A DNA stretch of 6,614 nucleotides from Casimicrobiaceae bacterium (GCA_955652025.1 CATPAO010000154.1:1-6614), one strand, 5' to 3'; shown: positions 1-6,317, counted from the first letter of the stretch. Translations and numbers: made by a program. Notes: generated by a model from the sequence alone, not told the origin.

Positions 1-1
1 A

Positions 2-85
2 CCACATTGCAGCGTTGTGATGATTTTTCGCTATGCGGAAGACGAGCCGAACCCGATTGGCTTTGTTCCAAAAACCGATTCATGA
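2..85 (+). CDS. C-terminal end of an unidentified gene (partial)
   Basis: Frame 2 is open from the window edge to a TGA at 83-85 and gives 27 residues ending in IGFVPKTDS. The segment reads like a natural protein C-terminus, with mixed hydrophobic and acidic residues (VVMIFRYAEDEPNP). Frame 1 is also open, to a TAA at 100-102, but its product is rich in Cys, Arg and Trp and looks less natural. Base composition is more AT-rich than the genes to the right. I do not recognise the family and 27 residues are too few to name a function. If real, the gene converges on the DUF4238 locus and would share the hairpin at 105-127. Confidence 0.35.
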   Translation, partial: PHCSVVMIFRYAEDEPNPIGFVPKTDS

Positions 86-104
86 TTTTGAATATCCAAT
101 AATG

Positions 105-127
105 AAAAACCGGCCTAAGAGCCGGTT
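105..127 (-). terminator. Rho-independent terminator downstream of the DUF4238 locus
   Basis: A perfect 7-bp inverted repeat, AACCGGC at 108-114 and GCCGGTT at 121-127, encloses a 6-nt loop. Read on the minus strand the stem runs into TTTTT (105-109), the usual layout of an intrinsic terminator. It lies about 92 bases beyond the last minus-strand stop at 219-221. On the plus strand no T-run follows, so it is mainly a minus-strand terminator, though the hairpin could also help end the gene that stops at 85. Confidence 0.7.
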
Positions 128-218
128 ACCCCAATTCCGAAAACAATCCCCAAGGAATCGCTCCTAGCCCGTTCTACGCAGTCGGCAAGAGCGAACGGCC
201 CCCACGAAGGTGAGGCGT

Positions 219-1070
219 TCAGACTGCACGAGGTTCGTTGCGCTTGCGAATCGCCGCATCGAGCGCGTCGAGCGCAGGGTCCGAATGACGCACCTGGATC
301 CGCATCGGGGGTCCTGGATCAAGGACATCGACGCGGACCTGTCGCTTCATTTCGCGTTGCTGCTTGTCGACGTAGAGTTGCATCTCCGTGAACGGCGCGT
401 CGCCGAGCGCGTCGCGCAGGGCTGCGTCGTCACGTATGTGCGCCTCGAAGGCCTCCTGATCCTCAGACCATTCCGCGATCTCGATCGTGTAGTGACTGCG
501 CTGCCCGAAGAGGAGCAGCCACTTCCCGTCGGGCATGCGAGCGGAGGGTCCTGGCCCGCGGCCAATCCGCCCTACCTTGATGAGCGACTTCACATCGCGC
601 ACCTCAGGGCGTCGTTCCAACGTCTGTCGCGCCTCGCCGAATGTGTCCTCTGGACCGTAGAGGAAACGCGAGCTGCCCACGACTTGAAGCCGGTTGAACT
701 TGGCGATGAACTCATCGCCGCAGCCGATAGGGTGTCCAGTTCGAAGGCCCTCCCTCAGTGCGACGAGCCATTGCTCGACCTCCGACGGCAATGACAGTCG
801 TTCGATTGGCCGCGAATTGAGCTGGAACTGAATGCTCTTGCACAGCAGTCCCAACACGAGATCCGGGCCCAGTGGAAGGTAGACCGTGACGCCCGGCGAG
901 TTCAGCCCGGTTTCGCCGTAAGGCACCGAGCTCTCACGCACAACAGGGTGGTCTGAGATCAAGAAGCGCGCGCTCCCGACGGCCTCGAAGAGTGCCAGGT
1001 CCTTCTTCTCGAGAGCGGCGCGAAATCTATTGCGCTCCAAGAAGAGTTGAACCGCTGAAGCCCGAGCCAT
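219..1070 (-). CDS. DUF4238 protein, C-terminal part (out of frame with its N-terminal part)
   Basis: This 283-residue frame carries the second half of a DUF4238 protein. Visible family features are a charged helix followed by FLISDHPVV (residues 36-44), a beta strand VTVYLPLGPDLVLGL (61-75), and later FNRLQVVGSSRFLYGP (125-140), matching the usual order SDxP, then lPl, then N-x(9-10)-A/S-x-r-x-y. About 120 further residues, rich in charge (KQQREMKRQVRVDV), extend beyond the family core. The ATG at 1068-1070 has no Shine-Dalgarno sequence and lies inside the preceding frame, with a 44-base overlap. The frame stays open up to about 1166. It is therefore best read as the downstream part of a frameshifted gene, not an independent gene. 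The biochemical function of DUF4238 is not established. Re-initiation at this ATG cannot be excluded. Confidence 0.6.
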   Translation of the reverse strand: MARASAVQLFLERNRFRAALEKKDLALFEAVGSARFLISDHPVVRESSVPYGETGLNSPGVTVYLPLGPDLVLGLLCKSIQFQLNSRPIERLSLPSEVEQWLVALREGLRTGHPIGCGDEFIAKFNRLQVVGSSRFLYGPEDTFGEARQTLERRPEVRDVKSLIKVGRIGRGPGPSARMPDGKWLLLFGQRSHYTIEIAEWSEDQEAFEAHIRDDAALRDALGDAPFTEMQLYVDKQQREMKRQVRVDVLDPGPPMRIQVRHSDPALDALDAAIRKRNEPRAV

Positions 1071-1503
1071 CGTTGTCGGTGGGTATCGGGATATCCACGG
1101 AGGCGCCGAGGCCCCCGGCGACAGCGGCCAAGAGATCAGTTGCCACCCTCGGTATGGTCGTCCGAACTAGCGGCGTACGGACCAGTTGCACAGCGACCAT
1201 GTCCGCCCAATCGCTGCGGTCATCAGGCGTGAGCAACGCGAGGTTCCGATCCAGATGGATTTGTCGCAAGAGGATCGCCAGACGGTCGTCGACTTTCTTG
1301 AAGATTGGCTCGAAATTCCGGATGCCCGCTTCGGTCTCAAGCTCGTTGAACGCGTTCTGTGACCCCGCGTTCCGAAGCGAAAGCCTGAATGATTCGCCAG
1401 TGCGCTTGTCGAGCCCGTAGATGAAGCCTCCCGCGGCGCCGACACTGAAGTAGTGCAGCAGGGACCGCGGGACATAGTGATGCACCTTAGGTTCGCGCTG
1501 CAC
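1027..1503 (-). CDS. DUF4238 domain protein, N-terminal part (frameshifted)
   Basis: The product begins MQREPKVHHYVPRSLLHYF; the HHYVP motif followed by a hydrophobic L-x(2)-F is the hallmark N-terminus of DUF4238. It continues with a strand like 'GFIYGLDKRTGE', a helix with the conserved pattern NAFNELETEAGIRNFEP, and 'VAVQLVRTPLVR', the usual q-x(2)-RTp-x-R segment. The start is GTG at 1501-1503, chosen because AAGGGTGA (1507-1514 on the minus strand) is a good ribosome binding site and because HHYVP normally lies within the first ten residues. At 158 residues it stops (TAG, 1027-1029) before the conserved SDxPvv segment, which follows in another frame. Joined, the halves give about 430 residues, at the long end for this family. 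No signal peptide or membrane segment is visible, so a cytoplasmic protein is likely. Confidence 0.65.
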   Translation of the reverse strand: MQREPKVHHYVPRSLLHYFSVGAAGGFIYGLDKRTGESFRLSLRNAGSQNAFNELETEAGIRNFEPIFKKVDDRLAILLRQIHLDRNLALLTPDDRSDWADMVAVQLVRTPLVRTTIPRVATDLLAAVAGGLGASVDIPIPTDNDGSGFSGSTLLGAQ

Positions 1504-1543
1504 GATTCACCCTTATCGCTTGCTGGTCGGGCGGCTTCTGCTG

Positions 1544-1657
1544 TTAGGTGGTTCGAACGCGCATGACGGCGTCTCGGACTATCCTCGCGTAGCCAACGTC
1601 GACGCCGCACTCAAGAGCGAGCTTGAAAAACTCCTCGGCTGCGTCGCGCGGCACCAG
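1544..1657 (-). other. Tail of an unidentified reading frame (gene remnant or small ORF)
   Basis: On the minus strand a frame distinct from those of DUF1800 encodes roughly 36 residues ending GYARIVRDAVMRVRTT before a TAA at 1544-1546. About three quarters of its codons end in G or C, more than the competing frames here, which suggests it was or is coding. A GTG at 1652-1654 or CTG at 1655-1657 could start it, but neither has a Shine-Dalgarno sequence. The upstream frame overlaps the end of the decayed DUF1800 gene without resembling it. It ends 40 bases before the DUF4238 start and so could be the 3' end of a gene that once preceded DUF4238. I cannot name a family. Confidence 0.3.
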
Positions 1658-1671
1658 TGCATGCCGGCGTG

Positions 1672-2325
1672 TCAACCGGCTTGTCGCCGTAGGCAAGGCG
1701 CACCGCGGAAACCGCGTAGTGAATCGGATCCTTGAACTTGTGTCCGAGCGAGGCCGTGAACTCCGGCGAGGGCGAGCGTGGCAGCGATGTCACCATCGCT
1801 TTGTCGGAACGTCCGCGCCATGCGCTCCACGAGCGCCTCAGAGGGGTCGTCCGCGATGAAATACGCAGCGAGCTTGCGGCTTACGAAGCGAGCTGTCGCA
1901 GGATGCTTGGCGAGCAAATCGGCGACTTCGTCGATCTCCGCCAGTCCGCGCCCGTGAACGGTTCTGCCGAGCAACTGTTTGTCAGCGTAGTCGTGTCGAT
2001 TCGGATTGAACTCGAACAACCCGTCGCGCACGTACTGCGCTTGCGCAGGCTTAACTGGGGGTGTCTTGCCGGTCGTATTGACGCCGAGGCCCGTCGACAC
2101 CCGCGCCAGCTCCTGCACATCCCTTTGGTTGTAGCCGCCATCGACACCGAGCGTGTGTAGCTCCAGCAGCTCGCGGGTGTAGTTCTCGTTGATGTGTCCC
2201 GCAGCGTTATGCTCATTGTCGAGGTATCGCAGCATCGCCGGATGCCGCATGGTTGCTACGAGCAGGTCGCGAAAACGGCCGAGGGCATGCGGGCAAATCG
2301 CGTGGTCCTCGAAATCCCCGATCAT
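1672..2325 (-). pseudogene. DUF1800 fragment, central/C-terminal piece
   Basis: This 217-residue frame continues the DUF1800 sequence. HPAMLRYLDN (28-37) and NENYTRELLELHTLG (46-60) are the strongest family motifs; the usual motif has Ala where Thr-50 stands. GGYNQRDVQELARVSTG (64-79) follows, then the conserved stretch with LLAKHPATARFVSRKLAAYF. Family-like sequence ends at SDGDIAATLA; the next family segment, with SPEF and KFKDP, is in another frame that ends at 1611. The spacing between TL and SPEF is about 11 bases shorter than expected, so a small deletion is the likely cause. The ATG at 2323-2325 is internal to the ancestral gene and has no ribosome binding site. Confidence 0.75.
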
Positions 2326-2653
2326 CGCGCGCAGGTTGTTCTTGCAGGAACACGTTGAAGTGGTTCGTCCAGAACCACGTCATCTGTTCTTGCAGCTGAT
2401 TGGGTGAATAGAGATCACGGACCAGCGACCGCGCGGCGGCTTCGTTCGAGACCTTCGTCAACGCCTGCTGATTGGCCTGCTGCGCAGCCTTCTTGTCGTC
2501 ACCGTTGGCGATCGCGTCAGCGGCCTTGCGTTGCTCTTCGAGTCCGAGCACGAGTTGGTCCAGCGAAATGAAGAATCCGGCGATCTTGGATTGCACGGTC
2601 GCGGGAAGCGCATCGCCTCGCGGGTGAAGCTGCCGGTCGAGATAACGCTCCAT
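2213..2653 (-). pseudogene. DUF1800 fragment, N-terminal/central piece
   Basis: This is the longest open stretch of the N-terminal half of the decayed DUF1800 gene. Residues 1-10 (MERYLDRQLH) match the family segment where a helix ends in 'QLHP'. Residues 38-75 are a charged, Ala/Gln-rich helix. Residues 91-102 (MTWFWTNHFNVF) are the aromatic motif that identifies DUF1800. After Gln-104 or so the frame runs into unrelated Arg/Pro-rich sequence, while the true continuation (NNLRAMIGDF) is in the next frame. Upstream, the frame is closed by a TGA at 2669-2671, 15 bases before the ATG at 2651-2653, so this ATG is internal to the ancestral gene. Confidence 0.75.
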
Positions 2654-2785
2654 GCCGAGGGCGTCGTTTCAGTCTCGTTCGCCTTTCGCGTCGATTCCGA
2701 CCGCAAGTTGACAATACCTGCGCAACGAACACCTGCATTTCAGCCGGCGTGCTGTCTCCGATCTGGTCTCCCGGAAATGCCGCGC

Positions 2786-3808
2786 TCAATCCCCACGAAT
2801 TGGCGGCAGGTGCCGATTAATCTTGCTGACCGTGTAGCGGGTGACCTGCGCCGCCCATTGCGAGTCGATTGTTGGCAGACCGAACAGCCGTAAGTCGAGC
2901 GCGAGGTTGGTCACGAGCAAAGACTCACCGTTGAATGCAAGACTCGCCGGGAACAGCAACCCCAGCGCTGCTCCCTGATTGTCGATACCGCCGAAGTCCC
3001 CGAGCTTGGCGATCACCCTTCCAGAGGGATCGAGCACCACAATTTCATCGGATTGATTGGCGACCACCCAGATGTTGTCATTCTCGTCGATAATGAGTCC
3101 GTCCGCGCCGTTGACGCTGTACGCCAGTACCGTTGGCGTCCCCGCATCGCCGTTGCTGACGACTGGAACCTTGATCACCGCGTCGTTGCCGGTATTGGCG
3201 ACCAGCAAGGCAGTGCCCGAACGGTTGAATGCAACGCCGTTCGCGCCGAACGGGGGCACGCCCGTAGTCGCTAGCAGCGGATTGGTAAGCCACGCCTTTG
3301 CGACTCCACCGGCCGAACCGGTGCGCCAGATCGTCCCGTTAAACGAATCGGAGATGTACACATTGCCAACGCTATCGAACGTCAGCGCATTCAGGCCTGA
3401 TCCCCCGCCTATGTCGGAAAATACGCTGGATGCGCCGCTGATTGGATCGACTCTAAGCACCTTGCCAGCACCGAAATCAAGCACCAGCAGATCGTGTGTG
3501 GCCGGATGGAACGCGAGGCCCAGCAAGTGCGGACTGGCACCAGCGATTGCGACCTGCCGAATCAGGTTGCCCGAGTGATCGAAGACAATCAGTTGCCCAG
3601 GAGCGCTGGTTGCTCCAGATGCGGGGAAGCCGAAGGTGGTGACATAGACATTGCCGCTGTTATCTACGGTAAGGCCCTCCGGCGGTGTTGCGCCCGCGGG
3701 TAGCGTAGCAAAAGTCGTGGCGGGGCTGCGGATCCATGCCGCCGTCGGCGGTGGGAGCAGGCTCAACGCCGCGAACGCGGCAATAACCGAAAAGCGCAGG
3801 CGCTTCAT
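2786..3808 (-). CDS. Exported NHL/SMP-30-like beta-propeller protein
   Basis: A 340-residue protein with an N-terminal signal peptide: positive MKRLR, a hydrophobic core to about residue 18, and probable cleavage near TAA-W (residues 22-25). The mature part has six repeats of a beta-propeller pattern, 'G-hydrophobic-D/N-x(2)-G-N/D-hydrophobic-Y/W-V', at about 43-59, 95-122, 139-162, 189-214, 235-266 and 287-302, for example GLTVDNSGNVYVT and GLIIDENDNIWVV. This fits the NHL / SMP-30-gluconolactonase superfamily; no substrate or metal site is clear, so enzymatic activity is not claimed. The start at 3806-3808 is chosen over an upstream in-frame codon at 3859 because GGAGGT (3814-3819) lies 5 bases before it and the signal peptide starts there. 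The stop TGA (2786-2788) overlaps the beginning of the decayed DUF1800 frame, suggesting the two formed one unit. A periplasmic or secreted location is inferred. Confidence 0.8.
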   Translation of the reverse strand: MKRLRFSVIAAFAALSLLPPPTAAWIRSPATTFATLPAGATPPEGLTVDNSGNVYVTTFGFPASGATSAPGQLIVFDHSGNLIRQVAIAGASPHLLGLAFHPATHDLLVLDFGAGKVLRVDPISGASSVFSDIGGGSGLNALTFDSVGNVYISDSFNGTIWRTGSAGGVAKAWLTNPLLATTGVPPFGANGVAFNRSGTALLVANTGNDAVIKVPVVSNGDAGTPTVLAYSVNGADGLIIDENDNIWVVANQSDEIVVLDPSGRVIAKLGDFGGIDNQGAALGLLFPASLAFNGESLLVTNLALDLRLFGLPTIDSQWAAQVTRYTVSKINRHLPPIRGD

Positions 3809-3836
3809 GGGTGACCTCCGTGTAGTAGTTGGTAAA

Positions 3837-3866
3837 GGTATATTTAACCGCGGACTCAAGCTTCAG
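3837..3866 (-). promoter_or_regulatory. Possible weak promoter of the NHL-type gene
   Basis: On the minus strand CTGAAG (3861-3866) and TATACC (3837-3842) are separated by 18 bases in the only AT-rich part of the 135-base gap after the CBS gene. A start near 3830 would give a leader of about 20 bases containing the GGAGGT ribosome binding site. The match to the sigma-70 consensus is poor in the -35 box, so this is a suggestion only; readthrough from the CBS gene is the alternative. Confidence 0.2.
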
Positions 3867-3943
3867 TTCGGACTAAATTGGGTGTCAGGTCGCACGCTGA
3901 CCACCTTTCGACCATCGCTGTGCGCACGCAAAAAACGTCACCG

Positions 3944-4378
3944 TTAACGCATCACCTCGCCGATGTGTTCGCGTTGCATGAGCTCGCCTTCAAACTGCTG
4001 CAGTTCGGGGCCGAGCGCATCGCGGGCCGAGATCATGCCGAGTGGCCTGCCGTGCTCGATGACAGGCACGTGACGGAATCCGCCTTCATACATCATCAGT
4101 AGGGCGTGCCCGACGGCCTTGTCGGGACCAATTGTCTTCGGCTTCGTCGTCATGACGTCAGCAACGTGGGTCTTCCTGGGGTCGCGCGACTCTGCGAGCA
4201 CGCGGAACACCGCATCGCGCTCGGTGAAGATGCCGGCGAGATGGCCATCCTCGACGATCATCAGCGCACCAACGCTGTGCTTCTTCATGAGCCGCGCTGC
4301 AGCGGCGATCGTAGTGTTGCCGGGCGTAGTGAACGGCTTCTGGTTCGCGATCACATCCCTGACCGAACGATGAGGCAT
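3944..4378 (-). CDS. Protein with a pair of CBS domains
   Basis: The 144-residue product consists almost entirely of two CBS domains. The first spans about residues 7-62 and ends in GIFTERD (49-55); the second spans about 72-124 and ends in GMISARD (114-120). Each has the preceding VxDVM/xVxD helix and the VGALMIVEDG / RHVPVIEHG strand pair typical of the fold. A tandem CBS pair forms a Bateman module that usually binds adenine nucleotides (AMP, ATP, SAM) and acts as an energy or redox sensor; stand-alone proteins of this size are common and their partners are mostly unknown. The start ATG at 4376-4378 has GGGAG (4385-4389) 6 bases upstream. An in-frame ATG at 4486 would add 36 residues without CBS character and without a good ribosome binding site, so it is disfavoured. 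No signal peptide; cytoplasmic. It is divergent from the thioredoxin-like gene. Confidence 0.85.
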   Translation of the reverse strand: MPHRSVRDVIANQKPFTTPGNTTIAAAARLMKKHSVGALMIVEDGHLAGIFTERDAVFRVLAESRDPRKTHVADVMTTKPKTIGPDKAVGHALLMMYEGGFRHVPVIEHGRPLGMISARDALGPELQQFEGELMQREHIGEVMR

Positions 4379-4623
4379 GGCGAACTCCCGGGTGATAGCG
4401 TCGGGATGACGATCTATGCCTTTCGCCACAATTTCGCGGAGCGTAGGCAAGCAGCTAAGGCTACTCCGATCTTTGTCCGCCGGCATCCGTTCACGGTAGG
4501 ATAATATCTGACCAAGATCTTCTGCCGGACCCGTTCGAGCCTCTAATACGGCGCAAGCGCCCCGTTCTCACGCGGCGAATTCGCGCCACACATCACTTTA
4601 GACCCCACAACAAACCAACTGCC

Positions 4624-5079
4624 ATGCGTACATTGGTTGCAATAGCCATACTGTTCACCGCCATGCACGCAAGTGCAGCCACGCCGGCCTATGACGAGGC
4701 GGCTGACGCCAAGGCCGAGATCCAATCCACCCTCGTCCAGGCCCAGCGCGCCAAGGAACCTGTACTTGTGGTCTTCGGCGCCAACTGGTGCGGGGACTGC
4801 AAGGTTCTCGATATGGCGTTCAAGAGCGGTGCCAGCGCACCGCTCGTTCAAACGAGCTTCAAAGTCGTTAAGGTCAACGTCGGCAAATTCGATAGAAACG
4901 TTGACATCGCAGAGTCTTACGGCTTGCCGCTGAAGAACGGCATTCCCGCCGTTGTCATGCTCTCTCCAGCTGGGAAGGTCATGTACGCCACTCGCGCCGG
5001 CGAACTAGCGGATGCTCGAAACATGGGTGACACCGCCATCTATGAGTTCTTCGCCAAGGTTGCTGCCTCCAAAGAATGA
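4624..5079 (+). CDS. Exported thioredoxin-fold protein (WCGDC)
   Basis: A 151-residue protein with a signal peptide (MRTLVAIAILFTAMHASA, probable cleavage after residue 18) followed by a thioredoxin fold. The strand VLVVFGANWCGDCK (47-60) holds the redox-active Cys-56 and Cys-59, and GIP (106-108) supplies the cis-proline opposite the active site. The size and the GANWCGDCK sequence resemble the thioredoxin_7 / DsbD gamma-domain group, which move electrons to periplasmic disulfides; no membrane segments of DsbD are present. The likely role is thiol-disulfide exchange in the periplasm, partner unknown. No Shine-Dalgarno sequence precedes the ATG (the upstream bases are ACAAACCAACTGCC), but the signal peptide makes this start convincing. 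It is divergent from the CBS gene across about 245 bases. Its stop TGA overlaps the ATG of a short downstream frame (ATGA). Confidence 0.85.
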   Translation: MRTLVAIAILFTAMHASAATPAYDEAADAKAEIQSTLVQAQRAKEPVLVVFGANWCGDCKVLDMAFKSGASAPLVQTSFKVVKVNVGKFDRNVDIAESYGLPLKNGIPAVVMLSPAGKVMYATRAGELADARNMGDTAIYEFFAKVAASKE

Positions 5080-5183
5080 AGACTCAGGGACACGTCAATG
5101 CACTGGGGTCTAACCCGGCAATCAACCGGATGCTGCGGCCGCTGGACGAGTCGGCGCAAAACATCGCGTCGGTGTCGCACTAA
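5076..5183 (+). other. Short ORF or 3' gene relic between the thioredoxin-like gene and xylF
   Basis: A 35-codon frame starts at ATG 5076-5078, overlapping the thioredoxin-like stop (ATGA), and ends at TAA 5181-5183. The last part, NRMLRPLDESAQNIASVSH, uses codons ending almost only in G or C (about 90 percent from CCG at 5115 onward), as xylF does, which suggests real or former coding sequence. The first dozen codons are less biased and no Shine-Dalgarno sequence precedes the ATG. It may be the remaining 3' end of a deleted gene that lay upstream of xylF, or a small translationally coupled gene. I do not recognise the family. Confidence 0.3.
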
Positions 5184-5234
5184 GGTTTCGAGAGCGAGGG
5201 TGCAGGGCAACGCCCCGCTATGACATCTGTTGCA

Positions 5235-5251
5235 GGCCGGTGCGGCCGGCC
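5235..5251. promoter_or_regulatory. GC-rich hairpin in the xylF leader
   Basis: GGCCGG (5235-5240) and CCGGCC (5246-5251) can pair with a 5-nt loop. No T-run follows, so it is not a typical terminator. It lies about 40 bases upstream of the xylF start and could mark the end of the preceding transcript or affect the leader. Confidence 0.3.
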
Positions 5252-5260
5252 AAGGCGCCG

Positions 5261-5274
5261 GAACAGATTTGTTC
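5261..5274. promoter_or_regulatory. Palindromic candidate operator before xylF
   Basis: GAACA and TGTTC form a perfect inverted repeat around a 4-base centre (GATT). It lies 7 bases upstream of the xylF ribosome binding site AGGAGG (5282-5287). The position fits an operator for a sugar-responsive repressor, but the site is short and I cannot assign it to a regulator. Confidence 0.25.
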
Positions 5275-5291
5275 TTTCGACAGGAGGCAGC

Positions 5292-6317
5292 ATGAACTTG
5301 AAGCAGCAGATCGTCGCCGGCGTATTCCTCTACGCGTACGGCACCATCGCGCTGGCGCAGACCATTGTGGGCGTGAGCTGGTCCAACTTCCAGGAAGAGC
5401 GCTGGAAGACCGACGAGGCGGCCATCAAGGGCCAACTCGCCAAGATCGGCGGCAGTTACGTAAGCGCCGACGCCGGCGGCTCGCCCGAGAAGCAATTGGC
5501 CGACATCGATGGCCTGATCGCCAAAGGCGCCAAGGTACTGATCATCCTGGCCATGGACAAGGACGCGATCCTTCCCGCGCTGACCAAGGCAAAGGTGAAG
5601 AACATCCCGGTCGTCGCCTATGACCGCCTGATCGAGCAGCCGGGCGTGTTCTACATCACCTTCGACAACAAGGAAGTCGGCCGCATGCAAGCGCGTGCTG
5701 TGCTGGCGGCCAGGCCGAAGGGCAACTACGTGATGATCAAGGGTTCGCCTACCGACCCGAACGCCGACTTCCTGCGCTCGGGCCAACAGGAAGTGCTGGC
5801 CGACGGCATCAAGAGGGGCGATATCAAGATCGTCGGCGAGGAATACACGGAGGGCTGGAAGCCCGAGGTCGCACAGAAGAACATGGAGCAGATCCTGACC
5901 AAGAACTCGAACAAGGTCGACGTCGTCGTGGCTTCGAACGACGGCATGGCCGGCGGGGTGGTGGCGGCCCTGTCGGCGCGTGGCCTTAAGGGGGTGCCGG
6001 TGTCGGGCCAGGACGGTGACATCGCCGCCCTGAACCGCGTGGCGCTGGGCACCCAGACGGTGTCGGTGTGGAAGGACTCGCGCGACCTCGGCCGCGAAGC
6101 CGCGACCGCGGCGGTGTTGCTCGCCACCGGCAAGAAGGTCGACGGTTCGGTCACGTGGGCCGAAGGCGAGAAAAAGGTCCCGATGAACGCGATGTTCCTG
6201 AAGGCCGTTCCGGTCACGCAGGCCAACCTCGACGTCCCGATCAAGGCCGGTCACATCACCAAAGAAGCCGCCTGCAAGGGCGTAGCGCCGGCTACCGCGC
6301 CGGCCGCCTGCAAGTAA
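5292..6317 (+). CDS. xylF: Xylose ABC transporter, periplasmic substrate-binding protein
   Basis: A 341-residue type I periplasmic binding protein that closely follows the XylF pattern. After a signal peptide cleaved near ALA-Q (residues 20-23) come ERWKTDEAAIKG (36-47), KVLIILAMDKDAI, VVAYDRLI (107-114), YITFDNKEVG (121-130), GNYVMIKGSPTDPNA (144-158), DVVVASNDGMAGG (210-222), VSGQDGD (237-243) and GTQTVSVWK (253-261); the same order occurs in E. coli XylF (330 residues). It binds D-xylose in the periplasm and presents it to XylH/XylG. ATG 5292 is preceded by AGGAGG at 5282-5287. The C-terminus carries an extra Ala/Pro-rich tail with two cysteines, Cys-328 and Cys-340, which could form a disulfide. 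The XylH permease gene follows after 74 bases. A related pentose or other sugar cannot be excluded from sequence alone. Confidence 0.92.
   Translation: MNLKQQIVAGVFLYAYGTIALAQTIVGVSWSNFQEERWKTDEAAIKGQLAKIGGSYVSADAGGSPEKQLADIDGLIAKGAKVLIILAMDKDAILPALTKAKVKNIPVVAYDRLIEQPGVFYITFDNKEVGRMQARAVLAARPKGNYVMIKGSPTDPNADFLRSGQQEVLADGIKRGDIKIVGEEYTEGWKPEVAQKNMEQILTKNSNKVDVVVASNDGMAGGVVAALSARGLKGVPVSGQDGDIAALNRVALGTQTVSVWKDSRDLGREAATAAVLLATGKKVDGSVTWAEGEKKVPMNAMFLKAVPVTQANLDVPIKAGHITKEAACKGVAPATAPAACK

Larger units (their letters stand above)
1611..2789 (-). pseudogene. DUF1800 gene, decayed (frameshifts, internal stop, truncated C-terminus)
   Basis: DUF1800 proteins are exported proteins of unknown activity, often encoded beside DUF1501 proteins. 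The family sequence can be followed across several frames in order: STPAEMQVFVAQVL (2789 frame), QLAVGIDAKGERD then a TGA at 2669-2671, ALGMERYLDRQLHP, QMTWFWTNHFNVF, MIGDFEDHAICPHALGRF, HPAMLRYLDN, NENYTRELLELHTLG, SDGDIAATL, and SPEF with GHKFKDPIHYAVSAVR. Frame breaks fall near 2711 and 2343, both consistent with about 2 missing bases, and near 1780. Similarity ends near 1675, so roughly the last 100 or more residues usual for the family are gone. No start codon with a ribosome binding site is visible. Five lesions beside intact genes on the right make sequencing error an unlikely sole cause. It directly follows the NHL-type gene in the same direction. Confidence 0.85.

Noticed and set aside
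210..794. Plus-strand frame of 194 codons opposite the DUF4238 C-terminal part
   Set aside because: The minus-strand frame carries recognisable DUF4238 motifs. The plus-strand product has no family features and no ribosome binding site.
1540..1549. GTTAGGT core resembling an integron recombination site before DUF4238
   Set aside because: No partner core or pairing arms at suitable spacing on either strand; the minus-strand TAA here is simply the end of the short frame.
1670..1675. Minus-strand TTGACA as a -35 box for the DUF4238 gene
   Set aside because: No -10-like hexamer lies 16-18 bases downstream; the region there is GC-rich. The hexamer is part of the DUF1800 relic.
3881..3905. Imperfect inverted repeat GGTGTCAG / CTGACCACC as terminator of the CBS gene
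   Set aside because: The stem is interrupted by an unpaired base and is not followed by a T-run on the minus strand.
4379..4486. Longer N-terminus for the CBS protein starting at 4486
   Set aside because: The 36 extra residues have no CBS or signal character and the ATG lacks a ribosome binding site, whereas 4378 has GGGAG six bases upstream.
5040..6254. Long minus-strand open frame of 404 codons opposite xylF
   Set aside because: It is the mirror of the strongly codon-biased xylF gene. Its product is rich in His, Arg and Asp with no family motif, while the plus strand gives a clear XylF.
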